Origin: Sphingobium sp.
Lineage (GTDB): Bacteria > Pseudomonadota > Alphaproteobacteria > Sphingomonadales > Sphingomonadaceae
Assembly: GCA_022652485.1 (NCBI GenBank)
Contig: JALCRK010000024.1
Span: 1 to 50,289, forward strand
Direction of reading: 5' to 3'
Length of the DNA: 50,289 nucleotides
Shown: piece by piece, positions 17,415 to 26,068 of the stretch
Layout of the letters: each line of letters begins with the position of its first letter
How positions within the stretch are numbered: position 1 is the stretch's first letter
Position numbers and translations under genes: made by a program
Notes under the pieces: generated by a model
Databases searched by the model: none
What the model saw: only the letters and a program-made list of their open reading frames with translations
What the model was told of the DNA's origin: nothing

Positions 17415-18035
17415 ATGAAGCTCTATTACCACCCTCTTTCCGGCCACGCCCATCGCGCCAGACTGCTTCTGGATCTGCTGGGACTGAAGCACGAACTCGT
17501 CGAGGTCGACCTGATGGCCGGCGCGCACAAGACTCCTGAATTCCTTGCCCTCAACCCGTTCGGACAGGTACCGGTTCTGGTCGATGACGATGGCACCGCC
17601 ATCGGCGATTCCAACGCCATTCTCGTCTACATCGCAAAGAAGTATGCCCGCACCGACTGGTTGCCGGAAGATGCAGCAGGCGCGGCGGCGGTCCAGCGCT
17701 GGCTGTCGGTTGCGGCGGGCGAGATTGCCTACGGCCCTGCGGCGGCGCGCCTCGTCACCATTTTCGGATCGAAGCACAACCCCGAGGAAGTCATCGGCCG
17801 GGCGCATGGCCTGCTGAAGACGATGGAGACGCACCTCAAGGACCGCGAATGGCTGGTCGGCGATCGTCCGACGATCGCGGATGTCGCGATCTACAGCTAC
17901 GTGGCGCGCGCACCCGAAGGTAATGTCGACCTGGCCGACTACGCTTCCGTTCGGGCGCTTCTTCGCCGGATCGAGGCGCTCCCCGGCTTCACGCCCTTCG
18001 TTGAGACGCCCGTGGGCCTGTCGGCCGCGGCCTGA
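17415..18035 (+). CDS. Glutathione S-transferase
   Basis: A 206-residue cytosolic GST. The thioredoxin-like N-terminal domain reads [20 protein letters not shown], then [14 protein letters not shown] with the cis-Pro, and [14 protein letters not shown] (Glu/Asp-Ser glutathione site). The helical C-terminal domain follows, with [19 protein letters not shown], the N-capping box typical of the family. It conjugates glutathione to electrophiles or reduces peroxides. The ATG is preceded by AAGGA at 8 bases. It heads an operon with a flavin/FeS fusion and an alpha/beta hydrolase, beneath a promoter block shared with the AhpD-like gene. Confidence 0.93.
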   Translation: MKLYYHPLSGHAHRARLLLDLLGLKHELVEVDLMAGAHKTPEFLALNPFGQVPVLVDDDGTAIGDSNAILVYIAKKYARTDWLPEDAAGAAAVQRWLSVAAGEIAYGPAAARLVTIFGSKHNPEEVIGRAHGLLKTMETHLKDREWLVGDRPTIADVAIYSYVARAPEGNVDLADYASVRALLRRIEALPGFTPFVETPVGLSAAA

Positions 18036-18041
18036 CGTGAT

Positions 18042-18073
18042 GACCGGGCGCACCCGGCAAGGTGCGCCCGGTC
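18042..18073 (+). terminator. 13-bp intergenic hairpin between GST and the flavin/FeS fusion
   Basis: GACCGGGCGCACC, loop CGGCAA, then the exact reverse complement GGTGCGCCCGGTC. There is no T-run, and an AGGAGGT ribosome-binding site for the next gene follows closely. It may attenuate transcription or protect the upstream GST message, giving unequal expression within the operon. Confidence 0.55.
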
Positions 18074-18093
18074 CTGGCAGGAGGTGCCGGTCG

Positions 18094-20160
18094 ATGCACG
18101 AACAGACTAAAGAACCGGTATCGGCGGTGTGGCATCCGGGCGAGCTTGCCCTGCAAGCCTCGATCGGTGTCACCGATCGGCTGGAGGAGCTGGGTCGGCG
18201 CGTCGTCCGGACCTTCCTCCTCGACCAGCATCGCGAGTTCTACGCGCAGCTTCCCTTCGCTGTTCTAGGCGCGGTTGATCCGGACGGTGACCCCTGGGCC
18301 ACACTGATCACGGGTCAGCCAGGGTTCCTCTCCGCCCCCACGCCGGATGCCCTGGAGATCAACATCTCACCCAACCCGGCGGATCCGGCCGCCGCCGGTA
18401 TCGCCCCCGGGCTGTCGGTGGGCCTGCTCGGGATCGAGCTGCAGACCCGCCGACGCAACCGGATGAACGGAGTCCTTCGGTCTACCCCTAATGGCGGCCT
18501 GGAGATCGCGGTCGGACAGAGCTACGGCAACTGCCCGCAATACATCCAGCTGCGCAGCTTCCAGTTCGTCGACGATCCGAGAGCGACTCCTGCCTCGGTT
18601 ACCGAAGAGGCAGCGACGCTCGATGCAGCTGCAAACGACATGATCCGGGCCGCCGACACCTTCTTCGTTGCCTCCTATGCGGACAGGGACACAAGGCAGG
18701 TCGATGCCTCGCATCGCGGTGGCAAACCCGGATTTGTGCACGTGGGTGAAGACGGTACGCTCACCATTCCCGATTTTGCGGGCAACCAGTTTTTCAACAC
18801 GCTCGGCAACATTCTGCTCAACGGCAAGGCCGGGCTGACCTTCGTCGATTTCGAAAGGGGAGATCTTCTGCAACTCACGGGTGATGCAGAAATTATATTG
18901 GAGGGGCCGGAGGTTGCGGCGTTCGAAGGTGCCGAGAGACTATGGCGCTTCGTTCCACGGCGCGTGGTACGCCGCAAGGGCGCGCTGCCGCTGCGCTGGG
19001 CAACCGACCCGGAAGGCCAGTCACCCCGGTCAGCCCATACCGGCGACTGGCAAGCGGTGGCCGCCCAATTGGAAAGAAGCGCAGCGCAAGCCAGGTGGCG
19101 CACCTTCCGGGTCGCCCGGATTGTCGAGGAAAGTGCAACGATCCGGTCTTTCCACCTTGAGCCGGAAGATGGGCTTCCTATCGGGCCTTTCACGGCCGGG
19201 CAGCACCTGCCGATTAGGGTGACAATTCCCGGTCGGGGCCAGCCAGTCGTCCGGACCTATACCATCACCTCTGCGCCGGGCGGCAGAGGCTACCGCATCA
19301 GCGTGAAGCGCGACGGCCTGGTTTCGCAGCATCTTCATGACCGGATGCATGTTGGCGCCCGGATCGAAGTCGGTCGGCCAGCAGGCGCCTTCGCTTTCGA
19401 TCCGCAGGCAAAACGTCCGGCAGTTCTGCTGGCGGCGGGCGTCGGGATAACCCCGCTCCTGGCAATGCTCGATCAGGCGGTGCATGAAGGAGGACGAGCA
19501 GGTGAGGTGCGGCCCGTCACGCTGTTCTATTCCGCAAGACACCTGAAGGAGCGCGCCTTCGACCGCGAACTGGCGAACCTTGCCAGCCAAGCGCCCGACG
19601 CAATCAGGATCGTGCGTATCCTAAGCAATGTGACAGATGCCCGTGCCGGCCGGGATTATGATGTGGCCGGCCGCATCGACATGGCGGTGCTGGCGCGGCA
19701 CCTGCCGTTCGGCAGTCACGATTTTTATATCTGCGGCCCGGCGGCCTACACACAGTCGGTCTACGATAGCTTGCGGGCTGCCGATGTCCCCGATGAGCGG
19801 ATATTTGCCGAGACTTTCTGTCCCTCGGCACTTTTCCGTTCCGTTGCTGCAAGCGACCAACCCCAGCCCGCATCCGCCACCGAGGCCGTCGCTGTCGAAT
19901 TCAGCCGGTCGGGCAAGCGAACGCTGTGGACGCCCGAGGCCGGGACACTGCTCGATCTGGCAGAGAAGGCCGGACTCCAGCCCGAATTCAGCTGCCGATC
20001 CGGAAGCTGCGGAACGTGCCGCACCGCAGTCCTAGCGGGTAGCGTGGTCCACCCGCAAGGCCTGCCTGCCCAGTTGGCGCCGGATGAGGCGCTGATCTGT
20101 TGTGCAATCCCTGCACAGCCGAGCGACGACACCCCGCCATTGCTCAAGCTCGCTCTTTGA
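18094..20160 (+). CDS. PNPOx-like domain fused to ferredoxin reductase and [2Fe-2S] ferredoxin
   Basis: A 688-residue, three-part redox protein. Residues about 40-330 form a pyridoxamine 5'-phosphate oxidase-like split barrel with FVASYADRDTRQVDASHRGG and GNQFFNTLGNILLNGKAGL. Residues about 335-580 are an FNR-type reductase: RTYT (387-390, FAD), GVGITPLLAMLD (NAD) and YICGPAAY. Residues about 598-688 are a plant-type ferredoxin with C634, C639, C642 and a Cys at 669/670 (CRSGSCGTC ... LICC). It probably passes electrons from NAD(P)H via FAD and the cluster to the split-barrel flavin or to a partner oxygenase. The start at MHEQ has AGGAGGT 8 bases upstream; the longer frame overlaps the GST gene and was rejected. 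Confidence 0.9.
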   Translation: MHEQTKEPVSAVWHPGELALQASIGVTDRLEELGRRVVRTFLLDQHREFYAQLPFAVLGAVDPDGDPWATLITGQPGFLSAPTPDALEINISPNPADPAAAGIAPGLSVGLLGIELQTRRRNRMNGVLRSTPNGGLEIAVGQSYGNCPQYIQLRSFQFVDDPRATPASVTEEAATLDAAANDMIRAADTFFVASYADRDTRQVDASHRGGKPGFVHVGEDGTLTIPDFAGNQFFNTLGNILLNGKAGLTFVDFERGDLLQLTGDAEIILEGPEVAAFEGAERLWRFVPRRVVRRKGALPLRWATDPEGQSPRSAHTGDWQAVAAQLERSAAQARWRTFRVARIVEESATIRSFHLEPEDGLPIGPFTAGQHLPIRVTIPGRGQPVVRTYTITSAPGGRGYRISVKRDGLVSQHLHDRMHVGARIEVGRPAGAFAFDPQAKRPAVLLAAGVGITPLLAMLDQAVHEGGRAGEVRPVTLFYSARHLKERAFDRELANLASQAPDAIRIVRILSNVTDARAGRDYDVAGRIDMAVLARHLPFGSHDFYICGPAAYTQSVYDSLRAADVPDERIFAETFCPSALFRSVAASDQPQPASATEAVAVEFSRSGKRTLWTPEAGTLLDLAEKAGLQPEFSCRSGSCGTCRTAVLAGSVVHPQGLPAQLAPDEALICCAIPAQPSDDTPPLLKLAL

Positions 20161-20176
20161 TCAGGTTCCTTAAGCC

Positions 20177-20986
20177 ATGATATTCGAACATGATGGTGTA
20201 TCCATCCATTACGTATCCGCCGGAGAGGGCCAGCCACTGGTGTTCCTGCATGGCCTCGGCGGGCAGCTGGAGAACTGGATCAACCAGATCGCACATTTCG
20301 CCAAGACGCATCACGTTATCGCGCTCGATCTGCCCGGCCACGGGCGGTCGGACGGCGGCGAGATCGGCTTCCTCGACCATTGGCGCTCGCTCGACGCGCT
20401 TCTCGATCATCTTGGGCTGACCAATGCGGTGATCTGCGGTCTCTCGAAGGGCGCGCGCGTGGCGCTGATGCTTGCCGCGCGCCGACCGGAGCGGGTATTG
20501 GGCCTCGTCGCTGTCAATGCCTGGGTCCACCTGACCCCCGGAGACCGAGCGCGCCGCTGCGCGCTCTACGACCTGCTTCAGACTGCCGATGGCCGTCAAA
20601 TTTGGGCCAAGGCGCTTTTGGAGATGATGGGAGTTGCGTCCTTCCCGGCCATCAGCCGGGGGTTTCATCGCTCTCTCGACCGGATCGATCCCTTGCGCCT
20701 GCGGGAGCTGTTCTACGAGATGGCGGGCTTCGACCAGCGCCAAGAGCTGATGGAGGTATCCTGCCCCGTGCTGGTTGTTCGCGGTGCCAAGGATGCCTTT
20801 GTCCCAGGATACAGCGCCGACGACCTGAGCCGGCTGTTGCCGCGAGCCCAACAGGTAACTCTGCCGCACCGTGGACATCTGCCATATCTTGAAGACCCTG
20901 CGGAGTTTCAGGCAACGGTCGAGACCTTTCTCGGTTCTCTCTCGCCGTTTCACGACACCAAGCTTGCGGTTTTAGCAAAGTCTTGA
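20177..20986 (+). CDS. Alpha/beta hydrolase
   Basis: A 269-residue alpha/beta-hydrolase-fold enzyme. The oxyanion strand is VFLHGLGG, the second conserved turn DLPGHGRSDG. The nucleophile elbow is ICGLSKGA (Ser), the acid is expected in VVRGAKDAFVP (Asp) and the catalytic His in LPHRGHLPYLEDP. It could be an esterase, lactonase or C-C bond hydrolase. It follows the flavin/FeS fusion by 16 bases and ends the operon; the ribosome-binding site is weak (AGG, 11 bases upstream), suggesting translation coupled to the upstream gene. In this redox setting it may hydrolyse a detoxification product. Confidence 0.88.
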   Translation: MIFEHDGVSIHYVSAGEGQPLVFLHGLGGQLENWINQIAHFAKTHHVIALDLPGHGRSDGGEIGFLDHWRSLDALLDHLGLTNAVICGLSKGARVALMLAARRPERVLGLVAVNAWVHLTPGDRARRCALYDLLQTADGRQIWAKALLEMMGVASFPAISRGFHRSLDRIDPLRLRELFYEMAGFDQRQELMEVSCPVLVVRGAKDAFVPGYSADDLSRLLPRAQQVTLPHRGHLPYLEDPAEFQATVETFLGSLSPFHDTKLAVLAKS

Positions 20987-21024
20987 GGCTGCGGCGTAAT
21001 GTCGCGAATTTCAGATCCACCACA

Positions 21025-21939
21025 TTAGCGGATGATGTCCGAGATCGCAGCCAGACGGGTAGTCAGTCTCGGCGCAACATAATCGAGGAAAGCGCGAAGC
21101 TTGAGTGGCTGGTGTCGCTGGGCGCCGAACACCATGTGGACAGGCATGGCGGATGGCCAGAATGGCTGAAGGACGGGAGTCAGCTCCCCTGCGCCAAGCG
21201 CAGAGGCGGCCTGGTAGCTGACCACACGGCATAACCCAACCCCAGCTCTAGCGGCATCGACCACGGCGTCCGCCGCGTTGATGGTCAGCCGGGGCGCGAT
21301 CACTACTTCGAAATGCTTCCGACCGACTTCGAACATCCAGCTGCGCGAGTTGGGCAACCCGTCAAGCGCGATACAGGCATGACGCTGGAGCTCGTCCGGA
21401 TGCTGCGGAACACCGCGCCGCTGGAGATAGCCTGGGCTACCGCAGACCAGCCAGCGAACCTCGCCCAAACGCCGCGCCACGAGATCACTGTCGGGCAGAT
21501 GGCCGACGCGTATGCCGAGATCGATGTGCGCCTCCGCGAGAATCATAGGCTGATCAGAGAGGATCAGCCTGACATTCACGTCCGGATAAGCCGCAAGGAA
21601 ATCGTGAACGATCGGCGCAACATGCAGCCGCCCAAAGCCGAGCGGCGCGGTTACGACCAGCTCTCCCCGCGGCGCACGATATTCTCCGGAAGCAGCGCGC
21701 TCGGCATCATCGAGATCGTCAAGCAGCCGTCGGGCCGTGCTTACGAACTGCTCGCCCGATTCGGTGAGCACGAGACCCCGGCTTGTTCGGATGAGCAGCT
21801 GCGCCCCCAAATGCTCCTCAAGGTCGGCTATGCGCCGGCTGACGGTCGGCAACGGTACGCCCGAGCGCTTGGCCGCACGCGAAAAGCTGCCCTCGTCCAC
21901 AGCGATGACAAGACTACGCAGGGCTTCAAATCGATCCAT
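21025..21939 (-). CDS. LysR-family transcriptional regulator
   Basis: A 304-residue LysR-type regulator. The N-terminal winged helix-turn-helix is clear (FEALRSLVIAVDEGSFSRAA ... VPLPTVSRRIADLEEHLGAQLL). The C-terminal part is a periplasmic-binding-like effector domain (ELVVTAPLGFGRLHVAPIV ... IALDGLPNSRSW). It is convergent with the hydrolase operon and divergent from the AhpD-like gene, with a 117-base shared control region. A block in that region is repeated upstream of the GST operon, so it probably controls both. The effector is unknown; an electrophile or quinone would fit the targets. The ATG is preceded by GAGAGG. Confidence 0.93.
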   Translation of the reverse strand: MDRFEALRSLVIAVDEGSFSRAAKRSGVPLPTVSRRIADLEEHLGAQLLIRTSRGLVLTESGEQFVSTARRLLDDLDDAERAASGEYRAPRGELVVTAPLGFGRLHVAPIVHDFLAAYPDVNVRLILSDQPMILAEAHIDLGIRVGHLPDSDLVARRLGEVRWLVCGSPGYLQRRGVPQHPDELQRHACIALDGLPNSRSWMFEVGRKHFEVVIAPRLTINAADAVVDAARAGVGLCRVVSYQAASALGAGELTPVLQPFWPSAMPVHMVFGAQRHQPLKLRAFLDYVAPRLTTRLAAISDIIR

Positions 21940-21965
21940 ACAGCCTCTCGCTTTATGAAAATGAG

Positions 21966-22018
21966 CCTATCAAAAATAGCCGCTTATTTCATTTTTCGGA
22001 AGTGCCTATTTAACCTCC
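21966..22018 (+). promoter_or_regulatory. Candidate LysR-type control block upstream of the AhpD-like gene
   Basis: The partner of the block at 17295-17347 (36 of 53 identical, no gaps; core TTTCATTTTTCGGAAGTGCCTA). It includes CTAT-CAAAA-ATAG, a dyad of LysR type. It sits between the divergent LysR and AhpD-like genes, 38 bases before the latter's start codon. Confidence 0.55.
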
Positions 22019-22056
22019 AAGCCGGTTAGCTCCGGTTCACCTCAAGGAGACTGACA

Positions 22057-22605
22057 ATGCCCCGTATCCCGACCCATGATCTGGAAAGCGCGCCCGAAAA
22101 GGCGAAACCACTGCTCGAAGCCGTCAACAAGCAGATCGGCCGGGTGCCGAACATCTTTGGTACCATCGCCAACAGCCCTGTCGCGCTCGAAGGCTATCTT
22201 GCCATGTCCGGCGCGCTTGCGAAGGGTGCGTTGCCGGCAACCACCCGCGAGCGGATCGCGCTCGCCATCGCCCAGGTGAACGGCTGCGGCTATTGCTTGT
22301 CCGCGCATACGTTCTTCGGTCGCAATGTGGCGAAGCTCGACGATGCCGAAATCACCGCCAACCGCAACGGCGCCTCCAACGATGCCACTGCTGATGTCGC
22401 CGTCCGCTTCGCGGTAAAGGTCGCCCAGAACCGCGGTGCCGTCAGCGAAGCCGATGTAGCGGCACTGAAGGCGGCCGGCTATAGCGAGGCGCAAATGGTC
22501 GAGATCGTCCAGCACGTCGCGCTGAACAGCTTCACCAACTACTTCAACGAAGTATTCCAGACGGAAATCGATTTCCCTGAAGTGGCTGTGTTCGAACCGG
22601 CCTGA
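22057..22605 (+). CDS. AhpD-like / carboxymuconolactone decarboxylase-family protein
   Basis: A 182-residue all-helical protein of the CMD/AhpD family, peroxidase-related subgroup. The redox motif is NGCGYCLSAHTFFGR, a C-x2-C with a following His, as in AhpD-type thiol peroxidases. TTRERIALAIAQV before it is the usual helix. It likely reduces organic hydroperoxides or protects against thiol stress. The start has AAGGAGA 6 bases upstream. It is divergent from the LysR gene and shares a promoter block with the GST operon, which supports a joint oxidative or electrophile response. Confidence 0.88.
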   Translation: MPRIPTHDLESAPEKAKPLLEAVNKQIGRVPNIFGTIANSPVALEGYLAMSGALAKGALPATTRERIALAIAQVNGCGYCLSAHTFFGRNVAKLDDAEITANRNGASNDATADVAVRFAVKVAQNRGAVSEADVAALKAAGYSEAQMVEIVQHVALNSFTNYFNEVFQTEIDFPEVAVFEPA

Positions 22606-22949
22606 GGTTTCCCCGCCCCTGAAACCCCACCCCTGAACACAGCCTGCCGGCGTCGCCTTCCTCCCCCTCCCCAGGCGACGCCGGCCCCCTTCTTCGGAGA
22701 TGTGCGATGAGCAGCGCTTGCTTGACCGCGAATGTTGATGGCATCGGTATCCTCTTCAACCCCAAGGATATCAGGCACGTTTCGACCAAGCCATTCTCTT
22801 CACGGACGACGTCGGCTAAATCCTCCACCCTCAGCATATTACTCTGAAGATCATCCTAGACGAAATGACTGGCACCCTCGCGCATCTCCAAATCCTCGAA
22901 GCCGAGAACGCTTCTCAGAAAACCACCCTCAACAGAAAGGACAAGACCT
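22606..22949. other. Intergenic stretch without a recognised gene
   Basis: After the AhpD-like gene this stretch holds a terminator hairpin and then about 260 bases with only short, unrecognised frames. One, 22707-22850, would give 47 residues with GGAG 8 bases upstream. A minus-strand frame ending at 22544 overlaps the AhpD-like gene. Neither is supported by family resemblance. The sequence could be the remains of a deleted gene. Confidence 0.4.
22646..22685 (+). terminator. 12-bp hairpin after the AhpD-like gene
   Basis: GCCGGCGTCGCC, a 16-base C-rich loop, then GGCGACGCCGGC, followed by CCCCTTCTT. This is a likely rho-independent terminator, 40 bases after the stop codon. Confidence 0.65.
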
Positions 22950-23414
22950 ATGAGCCGCCCACCCCTGCCGCCCTTCACCGACGAGACCGCCGCCCAAAAG
23001 GCGCGCATGGCGGAGGATGCGTGGAACAGCCGCGATCCGGCACGTGTAGCGCTGGCTTACACGCCTGACAGCCGCTGGCGGAACCGCGCGGAATTCGTTA
23101 CCGGACGAGCCGACATCGAGGCCTTTCTCACCCGCAAGTGGAACCGCGAACTCGACTACCGCCTGATCAAGGAAGTATGGGCCCATGCCGGCAACCGGAT
23201 CGCCGTACGCTTCGTATACGAATATCGCGACGACAGCGGAAACTGGTTCCGTGCCCACGGCAACGAGAACTGGCAGTTCGACGAGGAGGGTCTGATGGCT
23301 TTCCGTCACGCTTCGATCAACGAACATCCGATCACGGCGGAGGAGCGGCTGTTTCACTGGCCGCTGGGCCGCCGCCCCGACGATCACCCGGGCCTAACCC
23401 AGCTCGGCCTCTAA
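22950..23414 (+). CDS. NTF2-fold protein, DUF1348-like
   Basis: A 154-residue single-domain protein of the SnoaL/NTF2 superfamily, matching the DUF1348 type by its pattern: [21 protein letters not shown] near the N-terminus, [40 protein letters not shown], and the closing [14 protein letters not shown]. Function unknown; such proteins often accompany LysR-controlled redox genes. The ATG is preceded by AAAGGA at 9 bases. It may belong to the regulon of the neighbouring LysR gene, although no copy of the shared promoter block is seen directly upstream. It is nearly touching the convergent lipoprotein gene. Confidence 0.85.
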   Translation: MSRPPLPPFTDETAAQKARMAEDAWNSRDPARVALAYTPDSRWRNRAEFVTGRADIEAFLTRKWNRELDYRLIKEVWAHAGNRIAVRFVYEYRDDSGNWFRAHGNENWQFDEEGLMAFRHASINEHPITAEERLFHWPLGRRPDDHPGLTQLGL

Positions 23415-24952
23415 CGCCACTGGTCCGGGTTGTGCGAGCAACCCGGATAGTGCTGTTGCCTGCCCCCTTTCGGCAGCTCCGCCAAGGTGGCGACATCGCC
23501 TTCGCGCAGGAATACCCGCGCGCCTTTGCCGTCCTGCTCCACAACCACCGTGCAGCGCAGAATGCGCCCAACCAGCGCATTGGACCGTTGCATCCTGTAC
23601 TGGCCGGCACCAACACCGCGCAAACGCACCCATGCCCCGCCACCCGGCTGAGGCAGCGGGGTATTGATCCGCTTATGCACCTTTTGCAGCAGCTTCATCA
23701 CCGGCCCGAGTTCGGCCTTGATCGAGACGGCGAGGTGCCCGTCCGGATTACGGAAAGCGACCGCTTCCGCCCACGGCTGGTCCGAACGCGTGCCGATCCG
23801 TACCGCGCCGGGGTCCACCGCACGAAACAGAGCGGCGAGCGCGGTTGATTCCGGCAAGGTCTCGACCTCGGGTATGGCGCGGTCGAGATGCGAAACGCGC
23901 AGCATATTGCCCTGCGGGTTCATGGCATTTCCCAGGTCGAGGGTCGCGATGGAATATTTCTGCCAGCTGCTGACATTGGCTTCGATCAGGTCGTCGAACA
24001 GGTCGTCGGCATCGCCGCGCGTGTACTCCAGCATCGCAGTCTGCGCGCCGATACGCTTCGCGCGCGCGCGAATGGCCTCGGCCACCTCCGGCGCAGGCGG
24101 CTTGCCATAACGGTGATAGGACAGCACCGCGATCTTCTGCGCTGCGCCGGGAATGCTGCTCAGCTGATCGAAATAGCGCGGCATCTTGCGGGCGACCGAG
24201 GTTGAAGGCGCGATGATACGAGGCCTGATGCCCTGCGCTTCCAGCCGCTTCGACACGGCGACGATCGCGCCGCCAATGCGCTTGCCATCCCACCCGTCAC
24301 CATTGTCCGGCTCCAGGATAATCTCCAGCGCCGCTGGTTCAAGCGCGTATTTCTGCCTGAGGTGGGAATAGGCTGCGGCGATCAGTTCGGCATATTCTTC
24401 CGGGTTCGCCGCGTGGGAGAGACTTCCCTTTCTCGTCGTCCAACCGAAATCGACATAGCACAGCGTGAAGGTCATGGGACGCCCCATCTGCTTCGCGATC
24501 CGCAGCGCGGGCAGGATGAAGTTCTCGACACGGAAATCCAGCTCGGAAAACTGGACGCCGCGCGGGTTCAGAGCCCGGGAGTCGGCATTGTCGTTGATCT
24601 TCTCGTAATAATGATTTCTGAAATCCGTATAGGAAAGCTTTCCCGCCCGGAATTGGGACCAGTAATCAACCGGATTTTCCGCGCCGCTGCGCAACTCGAG
24701 CCGCAGGCGGTTAATCCCCCCCTCCTCGATCATGGTGGCCAGAATCCGGTCGCGCGCGGGCATCCAGCTGCTATCGAAGCGATTTCCGCGCTTGTCGAAC
24801 TCCCACATCTTCGCGGTGGCCTCCCACGCATCCATCGTCTGGAAGGTTTCCGAGGGGACAACCGTTATGGTAGCCGGCTTGTCGGCACTGCAGGCACCAA
24901 GGGCAAGCATCGCTGCGAAACCGGTGCAGAGGCGTGAAATGCGAGAGCCCAT
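23411..24952 (-). CDS. GH30-like glycosidase lipoprotein
   Basis: About 513 residues with a lipoprotein signal: [21 protein letters not shown], lipobox LGAC, Cys about 21. The mature part resembles family 30 glycoside hydrolases: [20 protein letters not shown] matches the QxIDGFG-type start, and a (beta/alpha)8 barrel follows. A Glu in [11 protein letters not shown] fits the acid/base position and a Glu in AMLEYTRGD the nucleophile. A C-terminal beta domain follows. It is probably attached to the outer membrane, trimming or turning over the glycan made by the locus. I start it at MGSRIS (AGGAAG 6 bases upstream). It is the last gene of a minus-strand run after the GT2. The exact GH family needs a profile search. 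Confidence 0.72.
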   Translation of the reverse strand: MGSRISRLCTGFAAMLALGACSADKPATITVVPSETFQTMDAWEATAKMWEFDKRGNRFDSSWMPARDRILATMIEEGGINRLRLELRSGAENPVDYWSQFRAGKLSYTDFRNHYYEKINDNADSRALNPRGVQFSELDFRVENFILPALRIAKQMGRPMTFTLCYVDFGWTTRKGSLSHAANPEEYAELIAAAYSHLRQKYALEPAALEIILEPDNGDGWDGKRIGGAIVAVSKRLEAQGIRPRIIAPSTSVARKMPRYFDQLSSIPGAAQKIAVLSYHRYGKPPAPEVAEAIRARAKRIGAQTAMLEYTRGDADDLFDDLIEANVSSWQKYSIATLDLGNAMNPQGNMLRVSHLDRAIPEVETLPESTALAALFRAVDPGAVRIGTRSDQPWAEAVAFRNPDGHLAVSIKAELGPVMKLLQKVHKRINTPLPQPGGGAWVRLRGVGAGQYRMQRSNALVGRILRCTVVVEQDGKGARVFLREGDVATLAELPKGGRQQHYPGCSHNPDQWR

Positions 24953-25025
24953 GCCACACTTCCTAATCATGTGCGGGCGCTTCGTCAAAAGGACACGCGA
25001 CGGATTGGTTCGCCGCGGACATATT

Positions 25026-26057
25026 TCACTTTCCCTGCTTGCGGAAACCCAGCCTGGTCTGAAGGGCGATCAACACGAACGTCACGGGCGCGTAGATATG
25101 GTAGCACAGATGCATCGCCATCGCGCCCAATGACCTGACAAAGCCCAGCTTCCGGACGAGAAAGCCGAAAAAGTCACGGTTGAGCCAGATATAGAGCAGC
25201 GCCATCAGTGCGGTCAGTGCGCCCATCGGAGCCACCGCGCGCGGCAGCGCCACGCCAGCCAGACCCATGCCCAGCAGCCCGGTCACCACCAGTAGCGCGA
25301 GCAGCGACTTCACCCGCTCAACCTGGGCAATATTGAGGTCCGCCTCGCCTGTCTTGCCATCGACGATCAGTCGCGACCAAGGCGCCGCACGGCGCACGAC
25401 ATCGGTGTGCCACACCCGCCACAGGCTCCAGTCCTTCCAGTGCTTGCAGAGTGCCTCGGGCACCATGCGGATGCGATGCCCGGCGGTGATGACGCGGGCA
25501 CCCAACTCGATATCCTCGATGCTCGGATGCCTGAACATTTCAACATCGAACCCGCCCAGCGAGAGGAACAGCTCCCGGTCGATCAGCCCCAGGCCGGACC
25601 AGAAGGTCTTGGCCTCGCGCTTCGCGTGCTGGTGGACATAATGGTGACGCAGGTTGGCATAGAGGCTTGTCACGCGCTGGGACCAGGGCGCATCGTCGTA
25701 CGAGCCGAAGGCCGCCTTCGCGCCATGCGTATGCATATCGGCAACCAGCAATTCGAGCGCGGTCGGGGAGATCACCACATCGGCGTCGACGAACAGCAGC
25801 AGGTCCGATCGTGCGGCCTTCGCCGCCTCGTTGCGGCCGTGGCCCGGCCCTTTCGGCTTGCCGTCATTGCGGATCACGGTCGCACCGGCGGTGCGAGCCA
25901 GATCGTCGGTCGCGTCGGTCGAGCCGTCGCTGAACAGGATAAGCTCATCCGGCCGCCACTGCATCGCCCCGATCGCATCGAGACAGCCGGGCAGCGTGGC
26001 TATGGCGTTATATGCCGGAATGATGACGGCAACGGTCGGACGCGCGGGGGTCGTCAT
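25026..26057 (-). CDS. Glycosyltransferase family 2
   Basis: A 343-residue GT-A fold glycosyltransferase. VAVIIPAYNAIATLPGCLDAI is the nucleotide-binding N-terminus, FSDGSTDATDDLA the second motif, and LLFVDADVV carries the DxD-like metal site. EDIELGARVITAGHRIRMVPEA resembles the ED-x acceptor motif. Two or three hydrophobic helices at the C-terminus (SLLALLVVTGLLGMGLAGVA and beyond) suggest membrane anchoring. It transfers a sugar to a lipid-linked acceptor at the cytoplasmic face. It begins 11 bases after the fused epimerase/oxidoreductase gene, with GGTAAG upstream of the ATG; donor unknown. Confidence 0.9.
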   Translation of the reverse strand: MTTPARPTVAVIIPAYNAIATLPGCLDAIGAMQWRPDELILFSDGSTDATDDLARTAGATVIRNDGKPKGPGHGRNEAAKAARSDLLLFVDADVVISPTALELLVADMHTHGAKAAFGSYDDAPWSQRVTSLYANLRHHYVHQHAKREAKTFWSGLGLIDRELFLSLGGFDVEMFRHPSIEDIELGARVITAGHRIRMVPEALCKHWKDWSLWRVWHTDVVRRAAPWSRLIVDGKTGEADLNIAQVERVKSLLALLVVTGLLGMGLAGVALPRAVAPMGALTALMALLYIWLNRDFFGFLVRKLGFVRSLGAMAMHLCYHIYAPVTFVLIALQTRLGFRKQGK

Positions 26058-26068
26058 GGGCTTACCGA

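Noticed and set aside
22707..22850. 47-codon frame between the AhpD-like and DUF1348-like genes
   Set aside because: It has a possible ribosome-binding site but no resemblance to any family I know.
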